A DNA stretch of 5,183 nt from Deltaproteobacteria bacterium (GTDB lineage: Bacteria > Desulfobacterota > GWC2-55-46 > S146-73): NCBI GenBank assembly GCA_015492355.1, contig WGFF01000331.1:1-5183 (forward strand), in the 5' to 3' direction. Positions 1 to 5,016 of the stretch are shown piece by piece. Under the pieces are notes generated by a model that was not told the DNA's origin, searched no databases, and saw only the letters and a list, made by a program, of their open reading frames with translations. Every line of letters begins with the position of its first letter. The stretch's first letter is position 1. Made by a program: the position numbers and the translations under genes.

Positions 1-1
1 G

Positions 2-475
2 AGATACCCTGAGGATTACTTCACAGGCGGGCTGGCACACTCGGTGGACAAGGACGAGACAAGGGAGATAGTTGACTTCGACCCATCAACAGGCACTGTT
101 ACAACCCAGGCCTTCTCCTCTGCCATCACAACGGACAACTACATCCTGGTCCGTTCCTTCTCCAGGGAGATACAGAGGGCATTTGAGAAGGTAGAGGATG
201 GATTGCGAAGGCTCGGCAGGCGCCCTGAACTTGTACTCGACCCCCACGACCTGAGGGAGGTACACATATACTTTGCGGTCTCTGAGGTGTGCAAGGGGCT
301 CGTGGCAGATGAAAGGGGTGTGTGGTGGGAGATGTGGAAGGAGTACGAAAGGAAGGCACAGGAGTGCCTCAGGACGATGGTTCTGAAGTACGATGCAAAT
401 AACGACGGCTATATAAACATTGGAGAGGGTAGGGAAAGGATAAAGACACCTACCATGAGGACAGGTCGCAGATGA
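2..475 (+). CDS. Probable head-tail connector protein (3' part, start outside window)
   Basis: This frame is open from base 2, before the first possible start (GTG at 44), so the gene very probably begins upstream and only its last 157 codons are seen. The first part (YPEDYFTGGLAHSV, DFDPSTGTVTTQAF, TTDNYILV) looks like a beta-rich domain common in phage structural proteins. The second part is helical (HDLREVHIYFAVSEVC, WWEMWKEYERKAQECL), followed by an EF-hand-like loop, DANNDGYINIGE (392-427), and a basic tail ending RTGRR. A helical body with a Tyr/Trp-rich 'kry'-type helix near the C-terminus recalls gp6/gp15/gp36-type head-tail connectors. Its place immediately before a terminator-like gene and the tail tube agrees with that role at the capsid portal. 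The stop overlaps the next start (ATGA at 472-475), which implies translational coupling. The family call rests on pattern and gene order. A neck or other minor structural protein is the main alternative. Confidence 0.6.
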   Translation, partial: RYPEDYFTGGLAHSVDKDETREIVDFDPSTGTVTTQAFSSAITTDNYILVRSFSREIQRAFEKVEDGLRRLGRRPELVLDPHDLREVHIYFAVSEVCKGLVADERGVWWEMWKEYERKAQECLRTMVLKYDANNDGYINIGEGRERIKTPTMRTGRR

Positions 476-903
476 ACCCTGCTGATACAGTAAAGGCAAT
501 CACCACCAACCTCGTGGACGTGGTGGAGGCACAGGGTATAGGGCTCTCATCACAGGCCATGGACGAGGGAAAGAACATCCCTGCAAGCCTTCTACCCCTT
601 GCAGAGATAGCCTACCTTGGAGAGAGATTTGAGTATACTCATGGACAGAGGGCGGGTTATGCAGAGGTGGAGTATCTACTCAGGGTCTTTCTCCACCAGA
701 GGGATGCCCTCTCGCTTATGACCCAGCAGCAGACCTGGGTACACAGGATAAGGGAGGCACTTACAGTGGAGTCCCTCAATCAGGGAGGGCTTTCAACCTC
801 AAGACCTGTAACAAGGGTGGACCTGAAGGGTGTAAGGACGGAAAGGAAGAGGAACCTGTCGGTTATAAATTACAGGATAGTTGTAAGATACAGGGAGGGA
901 TAA
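472..903 (+). CDS. Probable tail terminator / tail completion protein
   Basis: A 143-residue protein starting at the ATG that overlaps the previous stop (ATGA). Visible traits are an N-terminal helix (PADTVKAITTNLVDVVEA), a segment PASLLPLAEIAYLGERFEYT, a charged YAEVEYLLRVFLHQRD strand/helix, and a C-terminal beta strand pair (PVTRVDLKGVRTERKRN, SVINYRIVVRYREG). A small alpha/beta protein of about 140 residues, with a 'P-x-x-Y-x-G-E-x-F' segment and a C-terminal strand just before the tail tube gene, fits the gpU/gp10-like terminator role. Such proteins form a ring that caps the tube and docks it to the head. No enzymatic motif is seen. The assignment is from size, secondary-structure pattern and position, so a minor tail protein of another family remains possible. 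The TAA stop at 901-903 is followed by the only sizeable gap among the structural genes. Confidence 0.55.
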   Translation: MNPADTVKAITTNLVDVVEAQGIGLSSQAMDEGKNIPASLLPLAEIAYLGERFEYTHGQRAGYAEVEYLLRVFLHQRDALSLMTQQQTWVHRIREALTVESLNQGGLSTSRPVTRVDLKGVRTERKRNLSVINYRIVVRYREG

Positions 904-915
904 CTTTTTAAAAGA

Positions 916-940
916 CCGGGGGAAGACATCCTTTCCCCGG
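916..940. other. Strong stem-loop in the gap before the tail tube gene
   Basis: CCGGGGGAAG (916-925) pairs with CTTTCCCCGG (931-940) over ten positions with one G-U pair and a 5-nt loop (ACATC). It starts 12 nt after the upstream stop codon. On the + strand no T-run follows, so it is not a standard rho-independent terminator for the operon. Read on the - strand it is followed by TCTTTTAAAAAG, which is terminator-like, but no - strand gene is supported here. More likely roles are an mRNA processing or stability hairpin at the 5' side of the highly expressed tube gene, or a partial attenuator. Confidence 0.55.
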
Positions 941-994
941 AAGAGTTCGATCTCGATACAGGTAACCACGTTGCCTGCATAAGAAAGAACCACA

Positions 995-1000
995 GGGAGG
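995..1000 (+). promoter_or_regulatory. Ribosome binding site of the tail tube gene
   Basis: GGGAGG lies 8 nt before the ATG at 1009. It decides the start, because the frame is open upstream back to the stop at 901-903 but offers no ATG, GTG or TTG there. Confidence 0.8.
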
Positions 1001-1008
1001 CAGAGAAG

Positions 1009-2097
1009 ATGTCCAGAAGGGTGGTTTATCTTGCCATGGGTGAGGAATCGGTAAGGGGAACGAAGGAAAGTACAACAGTGGGATTCATTCCCCTCCTGAG
1101 CCCTTCCATTCCAAAGGTCGAGTTCGATGAGAGAAGGCGAAGGGAGTTTCGTGGAGAGGATGTGGCACTGGGTGATACAAAGGTGTTGAGGATGGGGCAG
1201 AAGTGGTCTGCCTCTTTGGAGATACCCTTCTTTACCGAGGCTGGTTCTACAGGCGGGATGATGGGCACGATATTGAAGCACTTTTTCGGAAAGTCCACAT
1301 CCAGTGAGAACGGTACCACAGGGCAGTACACCCACATGATGTATCCTGTAAGCGATCCCTTTGACGGGTCGAACCTTGGTGGTAGGGCCCTTACTGTGAA
1401 TCTCAACATAGACGAGGGTGGCACGGTAAAGAACTGGCCCTTTGTCGGAGGGAGGGTATCTTCACTCGGGTTCGAGCAGTCACCCGGAGAGCACCTTAAA
1501 CTCACTGTGGAACTCTTCGGGCAGAGAAGGGATACGGTGACATCAGAGATAGGTTCGCCTGTCTTTCCACCTGAAAACCTGAGATGCGATTACACAAGCC
1601 TAAGCGTCTATACCGGCACCATAACAAGGACAGGTACAGCACCGGATTACAGTGATTTTTCCTTCTCGAGCGCAACACCCATAAGGCCCGACAGGATAAG
1701 TCTCAAGATGGAGAACGGCATGGAGGATGTTTTGATCCTTTCTGGTGTGGACTATCCTGAGAAGACCCGTATCGGTCAGTTCAAGGTATCCCTTGAACTT
1801 ACGATCGACTGGGAGGACCCCCAGAGTGGTTTCTCCTCTGTGGATGAGTTCAACAGCTGGATGGACTCATCCAGCACAACGAACTTCTTTCTCCACTGGG
1901 ATACAGGCACACAGGCAGGCACAGGGGATAACCACGGGCTCTATATCGACCTTCCATGTATGCAGAGGATGGGTGGGGAACCGGAGTTTGACCTCGAAAA
2001 GGACCCGGTTATAACGCTCCGCTACGAGGGGCTTTACGATTCGACCACAAAGTACATGGTAGGTGTGATGCTCAAGAACACATCGTCCGGGGTATGA
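1009..2097 (+). CDS. Phage tail tube (major tail) protein
   Basis: A 362-residue protein. The N-terminus carries the tail-tube style opening (YLAMGEESVRGTKESTTVGFIPLLSPSIP): a 'G-x-E-x-x-x-G-T' segment followed by a proline-containing strand. The body is rich in alternating beta-strand segments with Gly/Thr/Ser and aromatics, such as KWSASLEIPFFTEAGSTGGM, LTVNLNIDEGGTVKNWPFVG and LKLTVELFGQRRD. A second half repeats the style with ISLKMENGMEDVLILSGV and FKVSLELTIDWEDPQSGF, suggesting two beta-barrel modules. The C-terminus ends VGVMLKNTSSGV. Length and texture fit the large phage tail tube family (about 300-350 residues). It would polymerise into the inner tube around the tape measure. It is preceded by a good ribosome site and followed by a near-perfect one overlapping its own stop. 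Homology is judged by eye; the position before the chaperone pair strengthens it. Confidence 0.8.
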   Translation: MSRRVVYLAMGEESVRGTKESTTVGFIPLLSPSIPKVEFDERRRREFRGEDVALGDTKVLRMGQKWSASLEIPFFTEAGSTGGMMGTILKHFFGKSTSSENGTTGQYTHMMYPVSDPFDGSNLGGRALTVNLNIDEGGTVKNWPFVGGRVSSLGFEQSPGEHLKLTVELFGQRRDTVTSEIGSPVFPPENLRCDYTSLSVYTGTITRTGTAPDYSDFSFSSATPIRPDRISLKMENGMEDVLILSGVDYPEKTRIGQFKVSLELTIDWEDPQSGFSSVDEFNSWMDSSSTTNFFLHWDTGTQAGTGDNHGLYIDLPCMQRMGGEPEFDLEKDPVITLRYEGLYDSTTKYMVGVMLKNTSSGV

Positions 2098-2104
2098 AGG
2101 AGGT
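2097..2104 (+). promoter_or_regulatory. Strong Shine-Dalgarno overlapping the tube stop codon
   Basis: AAGGAGGT is fully complementary to the consensus 3' end of 16S rRNA and lies 8 nt before the ATG at 2113. Its first base is the last base of the TGA of the tail tube gene, so terminating ribosomes could re-initiate. It shows that the chaperone gene is meant to be well translated, in contrast to the T frame, which has no usable site. Confidence 0.85.
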
Positions 2105-2112
2105 CTCGTTAG

Positions 2113-2487
2113 ATGGCTATAATAAGTTTCGATCCACACAGGGTTGTTGACTACATACCGGAATACAATGGCAACAGGGAGAGTGACAATCCATGTGTTG
2201 TGAGGCTCAGGTTTGTACCCTATGCAAGGGTACAGCACTACTCACGCATCCTTGCAGGCAGGACCAGCGGGGTCTCTGATCCCCTCAGGATAACAGAGAT
2301 AACCCAGGAGGTGCAGAAAAGACAGTTCGTTGAGAACGTGGAGGAGATTTTAAATTACTATGTGGGGGAAAGGGAGGTAAGGGACCCCGAGGAGTTTTAC
2401 GAGACCGCTGATACAGACCTTGTGGTGGAGATAATAAAGGCGATGGAATCCCATGCAAGGCTTACGGAGGGACAGAGAAAAAACTGA
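2113..2487 (+). CDS. Tail assembly chaperone, short (G-like) form
   Basis: A 124-residue protein. The N-terminus has NPCVVRLRFVPYARVQHYSR, the 'x-P-x-V-x-L-R-x-x-P-x-x-x-x-x-x-Y' look of phage tail chaperones. It continues with a helical part (RITEITQEVQKRQFVENV, EEILNYYVGEREV, DPEEFYETADTDLVVEIIKA) and the ending LTEGQRKN. In the lambda model G coats the tape measure during assembly, and a small share of ribosomes makes a G-T fusion that recruits tube subunits. Position between tube and tape measure matches that role exactly. The last codons AGA AAA AAC form a slippery heptamer directly before the TGA, and the next reading frame is in the -1 phase, so this is the zero-frame product of a frameshift pair. 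Family naming is by pattern and synteny, and the frameshift context is strong independent support. Confidence 0.8.
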   Translation: MAIISFDPHRVVDYIPEYNGNRESDNPCVVRLRFVPYARVQHYSRILAGRTSGVSDPLRITEITQEVQKRQFVENVEEILNYYVGEREVRDPEEFYETADTDLVVEIIKAMESHARLTEGQRKN

Positions 2488-2897
2488 TTGTGGGGTTTCG
2501 CTGGGGTATGGTCGTCTCTGGCGGGACCCCGCCGTTTGAATGCAGTGTATGTGGTCCAAGGGACAGGGAGATACGCAACTGCTGTAACCACAAGGGGCTC
2601 TCTGAGAAGGGAAGGGCTGTAACTCGGTACACAGAGGACATCATAGATGAGCACAGGAAGGGCTCCGCACACAAGGTATTCACACTCGGGGATATAAGGC
2701 TCTATGAATGCCCCTTGAGCTACATAACCCACGAGACCTGGGAGATCTTACGGATGGTCTATATTGTGAGGCATTACGGGCAACTACCCTTTGATGGTGG
2801 ATGGGGCAATCAGCCCTACTGGTTTGTGGAGGCGATGGAGATATTTCAGGTTGAGACCTCCTGCAGGAAGTCCCCATCTGAGGAGCCCATTCGGTAA
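2113..2897 (+). CDS. Tail assembly chaperone G-T fusion made by -1 frameshift
   Basis: This is the predicted product of joining 2113-2484 to 2484-2897, that is 124 zero-frame residues plus 137 from the -1 frame (261 residues). After decoding AAA AAC, slippage by one base makes the next codons CTG ATT GTG GGG, which run open to the TAA at 2895-2897. The T part contains a Cys cluster (ECSVC, then NCCNH nine residues later), a helix YITHETWEILRMVYIVRHYG, and the segment LPFDGGWGNQPYWFVEAMEIF, a 'LP-x-x-GG-x-x-x-QP' pattern I recognise from phage tail chaperone C-domains. In lambda the T part binds the tail tube protein while G binds the tape measure. The T frame lacks its own ribosome site, so the fusion is probably the main way it is expressed. 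The frameshift is predicted, not shown. Confidence 0.75.
2466..2532 (+). promoter_or_regulatory. Programmed -1 ribosomal frameshift signal
   Basis: Three elements occur in order. GGAGGGA (2466-2472) is an internal SD-like site ending 5 nt before the heptamer. A-AAA-AAC (2478-2484) is in the zero frame, with codons AGA AAA AAC just before TGA (2485-2487). After 5 nt (2485-2489) comes a stem of 17 consecutive pairs, 2490-2506 with 2516-2532, of which 11 are Watson-Crick and 6 are G-U, closing a 9-nt loop. Upstream SD, slippery heptamer and downstream hairpin are the same parts as the known dnaX frameshift element, and a slippery site in this gene pair is a widely conserved phage trait. A competing short hairpin (GGCGG 2520-2524 with CCGCC 2529-2533) could form instead. 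Confidence 0.85.
2484..2897 (+). CDS. T-like C-terminal part of tail assembly chaperone (-1 frame)
   Basis: The -1 frame segment itself. If translated alone it could only start at GTG 2490 (135 residues) or ATG 2508. Neither has a Shine-Dalgarno at proper distance (the nearest, GGAGGGA, ends 17 nt before the GTG), and both candidate starts fall inside or at the edge of the 17-bp stem. Separate translation is therefore unlikely. Residues counted from the GTG: C18, C21, C31, C32 and H34 could bind a metal ion such as zinc. The aromatic, Gly-rich LPFDGGWGNQPYWF follows in the C-terminal third, and the tail (CRKSPSEEPIR) is polar. Listed separately so that the frame is not missed; the functional product is most probably the fusion. 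Confidence 0.7.
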   Translation: MIVGFRWGMVVSGGTPPFECSVCGPRDREIRNCCNHKGLSEKGRAVTRYTEDIIDEHRKGSAHKVFTLGDIRLYECPLSYITHETWEILRMVYIVRHYGQLPFDGGWGNQPYWFVEAMEIFQVETSCRKSPSEEPIR

Positions 2898-2912
2898 TCT
2901 CTTTTAATCCTT

Positions 2913-2918
2913 GAGGAG
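2913..2918 (+). promoter_or_regulatory. Ribosome binding site of the tape measure gene
   Basis: GAGGAG lies 5 nt before the ATG at 2924. A second in-frame ATG at 2933 would be 14 nt away, so 2924 is preferred. Confidence 0.7.
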
Positions 2919-2923
2919 CAATA

Positions 2924-3955
2924 ATGCGAGATATGGAGATAAACATAAAGGCCAGGGATGAACTTGAAGAGACCATGAAAAGACTCTACAGGGCTGTAGA
3001 TACAGCGGTCTCAAGGATAGAAGACCGCCTCGCAAGGATCAATACCTCAAGGGATAAGGACAGGAAAAAAGACCTCGACTATTTCAAGGGCTCTGTGGCA
3101 GGCATAGGCGGGCTTTCGACAGCGGTAAACAGGCTCCTTGTGGGGGTGGATGACCTGAATGCGAATTTTTCGGGTATGGTGGAGACCTACCTGACAGCCC
3201 TTGAGGATACAAGAAGAAGATCCAGAGAGGAGATGGGGATAGGGGCAGAGGTGGAGAAAGGGGATGGTGGTTCTGCCCGTGGGTACGGTGGTGAGGGGTA
3301 CGATGCCCTTCTTACAGGACAGGCAGACTACCACCAGACCTCCCTTGAGATGACCCGCAGGTATGTTGAGGCAAGGAATGCCATTCTGGCATCGGGTACA
3401 AGGCAGGAAAGGAAGGAGGAGAAAGATACATGGGATTATAAACTGAGGATGACAGGCTATATGACAGGCAGTCTTGCCAAGACCATGGAGAACCTTTATG
3501 TCCTTACTGGAAAGAAGCATAAGTCCATGTTCAAGGTGATGAAGGCATTTGCGGTTGCAGAGACTGTGATACAGACCTACCGTGCAGCCCAGGGTGCGTA
3601 CGCGGCGCTTGCACAGATACCTGTGGTCGGTCCTGCCCTCGGTGTAGCCGCAGCTGCCGCAGCAATTGCCGCAGGCATGGCACGGCTCAGGATGATAGAG
3701 CAGACAGAACCGGGCTCCATACCAGCAAGGGTATCATCAGGTGGCACAGCCTATCCCATTACCGAGGATAAAACCACATCAAAGACCGAAACCGCCCTGA
3801 ACAGGGATACCCTTCCCACACAGCATGTGGTTGTGAACATATACAATCCCCTCAGCGAGGGTAACTGGGATGAGATCTCAGAGGAGATAGTATCCGCACT
3901 CAACCGCGCAGGGGACAGAAACCTGGATATAACCATAAGAAGGACCGAGGGGTGA
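2924..3955 (+). CDS. Tail tape measure protein, unusually short
   Basis: A 343-residue protein. Residues 4-50 form a charged, coiled-coil-like helix (IKARDELEETMKRLYRAVD, RIEDRLARINTSRDKDRKKD). Residues 51-105 are helical with GGLSTAVNRLLVG, 106-125 are a Gly-rich linker, and 130-200 are helical again. Residues 202-253 carry the classic tape-measure C-terminal signature: MFKVMKAFAVAETVIQTYRA, then AAQGAYAALAQIPVVGPALG and an Ala-rich hydrophobic stretch to GMARLRMIEQ. The end (NPLSEGNWDEISEEIVSALN, DITIRR) also matches the C-terminal part of many tape measures. The protein sets tail length and fills the tube lumen. At about 0.15 nm per residue it predicts a tail of only about 50 nm, far below lambda's 853-residue protein. 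Both ends look complete, so this seems to be a natural short form rather than a fragment. The position after the chaperone pair is diagnostic. Confidence 0.85.
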   Translation: MRDMEINIKARDELEETMKRLYRAVDTAVSRIEDRLARINTSRDKDRKKDLDYFKGSVAGIGGLSTAVNRLLVGVDDLNANFSGMVETYLTALEDTRRRSREEMGIGAEVEKGDGGSARGYGGEGYDALLTGQADYHQTSLEMTRRYVEARNAILASGTRQERKEEKDTWDYKLRMTGYMTGSLAKTMENLYVLTGKKHKSMFKVMKAFAVAETVIQTYRAAQGAYAALAQIPVVGPALGVAAAAAAIAAGMARLRMIEQTEPGSIPARVSSGGTAYPITEDKTTSKTETALNRDTLPTQHVVVNIYNPLSEGNWDEISEEIVSALNRAGDRNLDITIRRTEG

Positions 3956-3965
3956 AAAAAAGTTG

Positions 3966-3994
3966 TTAAGATTTCATTAAACTGTTTGTATAAT
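3966..3994 (+). promoter_or_regulatory. Probable sigma-70 type promoter for the lipoprotein genes
   Basis: A perfect -10 box TATAAT (3989-3994) is preceded at 17 bp by TTAAGA (3966-3971), four of six matches to TTGACA. It lies in an AT-rich gap (3956-4030) that contrasts with the GC-richer genes on both sides. It sits 60 bp before the first lipoprotein start, leaving a leader of roughly 50 nt. No terminator separates it from the tape measure gene, so read-through from the tail operon is also possible. Confidence 0.55.
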
Positions 3995-4015
3995 TATGCC
4001 TTATATGTTAAACTG
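3977..4015 (+). repeat. Paired TTAAACTG direct repeats flanking the -10 box
   Basis: TTAAACTG occurs at 3977-3984 and again at 4008-4015, 31 bp apart (about three helical turns), on each side of TATAAT. Each overlaps a small dyad: AAAC-T-GTTT (3979-3987) and AACT-GAT-AGTT (4011-4021). This is operator-like geometry for a dimeric repressor, but the words are short and AT-rich and may be chance. Confidence 0.4.
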
Positions 4016-4040
4016 ATAGTTGGATGGATTGACCAGAAAC

Positions 4041-4046
4041 AGGGGG
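4041..4046 (+). promoter_or_regulatory. Ribosome binding site of the first lipoprotein gene
   Basis: AGGGGG lies 8 nt before the ATG at 4055. It fixes the start there and rejects the in-frame TTG at 3986, which overlaps the -10 box and would put 23 extra residues ahead of the signal peptide. Confidence 0.7.
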
Positions 4047-4054
4047 ACAGAGCC

Positions 4055-4528
4055 ATGAAAGGTGGTGGAGGGTTTATCCCGGTGGTGGTCCTTGTGGTCT
4101 TCCTGCAGGGGTGTCAGGGAACTCCACGTCTCGGATTCGAGAAGCCATCGGGGTACCGCCAGCTCTATAACTCGGTCTCCTCCTTCTATGCGGACTTTAC
4201 ACTGGGATACGACCGTGTCTGGTGGTCTGCCATAGATACACTGGATGCATGGGGATATGTTATTATCCAGATGGATGAGAAAAGGGGCTACATTTCCACG
4301 GAATTAAGGGAGGTTGGTGACAGGAGGACCAGGATAAGCATGAGGTTTTACAGGCTCGATGGGGTGGTTAGGGTTGTGGTAAAGGCATACGGTTTTCGCA
4401 GGGAATTCGATAAGGATGGACGCCCCCACTGGTACCCATTGTACAGCGTGATGCTGGGAAGCCCTATCTACGGAGACAGGCTCGAGGATGTGATACTCGA
4501 GGATATGATAGAGAGGCTGGGATTATGA
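4055..4528 (+). CDS. Putative lipoprotein, tandem family copy 1
   Basis: A 157-residue protein. The N-terminus (MKGGGGFIPVVVLVVFLQGC) is a short type II signal peptide: one Lys, a hydrophobic core, and the lipobox L-Q-G-C with the acylated Cys at 20. Maturation by signal peptidase II would anchor it in a membrane facing the periplasm or cell surface. The body has a core at residues 44-82 (YADFTLGYDRVWWSAIDTL, DAWGYVI, MDEKRGYIST), then two strands with RISMRFYRLDGVVRVVVKAY and a C-terminal helix GDRLEDVILEDMIERLGL. The plan 'Y-D-x-V-W-x-A-x-x-x-L-x-x-W-G-Y-x-I, D-x-x-x-G-x-I-x-T' resembles small envelope lipoproteins with a BamC-like alpha/beta domain; that resemblance is weak and only by eye. 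I do not recognise the specific family. It shares its stop ATGA with the next copy. Within a phage cluster it may alter the host envelope, but this is inference. Confidence 0.75.
   Translation: MKGGGGFIPVVVLVVFLQGCQGTPRLGFEKPSGYRQLYNSVSSFYADFTLGYDRVWWSAIDTLDAWGYVIIQMDEKRGYISTELREVGDRRTRISMRFYRLDGVVRVVVKAYGFRREFDKDGRPHWYPLYSVMLGSPIYGDRLEDVILEDMIERLGL
4181..4302 (+). repeat. Conserved lipoprotein core, repeat unit 1
   Basis: This 122-bp stretch matches 4681-4802 with 7 differences by hand count (about 94% identity) and no gaps. Four differences are silent and three change residues (G to E, A to G, I to V). Similarity falls off sharply towards the N-terminal parts of both genes and continues more weakly through 4331-4390 and 4469-4533. 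Confidence 0.85.
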
Positions 4529-4533
4529 GGTAT
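4512..4533 (+). repeat. 22-bp direct repeat at the copy 1/copy 2 junction
   Basis: AGAGGCTGGGATTATGAGG followed by TAT is identical to 5000-5021. Both copies span the stop/start overlap, encoding the shared end RLGL and the shared start MRYL, and lie 488 bp apart. It marks the edge of a tandem duplication unit. Confidence 0.85.
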
Positions 4534-5016
4534 TTAAAGAGCCTGGTGGTGTGTAATATGGTTGTGTTCCTGTTCTACGGGTGTACCGCACCTCCACGTT
4601 TTTCAACAGAAGGAGGAGTGCCCCATATCGTGTTCACCGTAAAGGAACTCCCCCAGCCACCCCTTTATCTTACCGTTACTTCCTTCTATGCGGATTTTAC
4701 ACTGGAATATGACCGTGTCTGGTGGTCTGCCATAGATACACTGGATGGATGGGGATATGTTATCGTCCAGATGGATGAGAAAAGGGGATACATTTCCACG
4801 GATATGAAGGAAGGCGGGGGCTGGAGGAGCAAGATAAGCATGAGGTTTTACAGGCTCAATGGAGTGGTGAGGGTTATTGTAAGGGCATACGAACTCAAAA
4901 GGGAAGTGGATAGCAATGGACAGGTGTACTGGGCACCTGATACAAGCGCGAATTATTACGGAGACAGGCTCGAAGAGGAGATACTGGAGAGTATGTTACA
5001 GAGGCTGGGATTATGA
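4525..5016 (+). CDS. Putative lipoprotein, tandem family copy 2
   Basis: A 163-residue paralogue of the preceding gene, started by the ATG in the ATGA overlap. The signal peptide MRYLKSLVVCNMVVFLFYGC has the candidate lipid-bearing Cys at 20. The residues before it (F-Y-G-C) deviate from the usual L-A/S-G/A-C, so lipidation is likely but less certain than in copy 1. After a divergent Pro-rich linker (residues 21-50) the core at 54-92 is nearly identical to copy 1 (YADFTLEYDRVWWSAIDTL, DGWGYVI, MDEKRGYIST). Strands ISMRFYRLNGVVRVIVRAY and the helix GDRLEEEILESMLQRLGL follow. No clear ribosome site precedes it, so translation probably depends on termination of copy 1. Function unknown; an envelope-facing role is inferred from the signal peptide. 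Confidence 0.75.
   Translation: MRYLKSLVVCNMVVFLFYGCTAPPRFSTEGGVPHIVFTVKELPQPPLYLTVTSFYADFTLEYDRVWWSAIDTLDGWGYVIVQMDEKRGYISTDMKEGGGWRSKISMRFYRLNGVVRVIVRAYELKREVDSNGQVYWAPDTSANYYGDRLEEEILESMLQRLGL
4681..4802 (+). repeat. Conserved lipoprotein core, repeat unit 2
   Basis: Second copy of the 122-bp core, offset exactly 500 bp from the first. Confidence 0.85.

Noticed and set aside
44..46. GTG at 44 as the true start of the first gene
   Set aside because: The frame is open to the window edge and the codons before it read naturally (RYPEDYFTGGLAHS). No ribosome site precedes the GTG.
799..1335. Long open frame on the - strand (178 codons)
   Set aside because: It lies antisense across two convincing + strand genes and their gap, has no recognisable motif and no plausible operon context.
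1026..1505. Open frame on the - strand within the tail tube gene
   Set aside because: Shadow of a well-supported coding region; its protein reads as low-structure, Pro/Ser-rich noise.
1901..1926. Short acaggca-type repetition in the tail tube gene
   Set aside because: Encodes a Gly/Thr loop (DTGTQAGTGD); too short and imperfect to count as a functional repeat.
1745..2014. Alternative + strand frame within the tail tube gene
   Set aside because: Fully internal to the tube gene, and the Arg/Ser/Thr-rich translation is typical of an out-of-frame read.
3047..3520. Open frame on the - strand within the tape measure gene
   Set aside because: Antisense to a gene with clear family signature, with no supporting start signal or motif.
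3637..3681. Hydrophobic Ala-rich stretch as evidence of a membrane protein
   Set aside because: Such a stretch is normal in the C-terminal part of tape measure proteins and does not imply a stable membrane protein here.
3986..4054. TTG start at 3986 extending lipoprotein copy 1 by 23 residues
   Set aside because: The TTG overlaps the -10 box and has no ribosome site, and it would bury the signal peptide. The ATG at 4055 has a good site.
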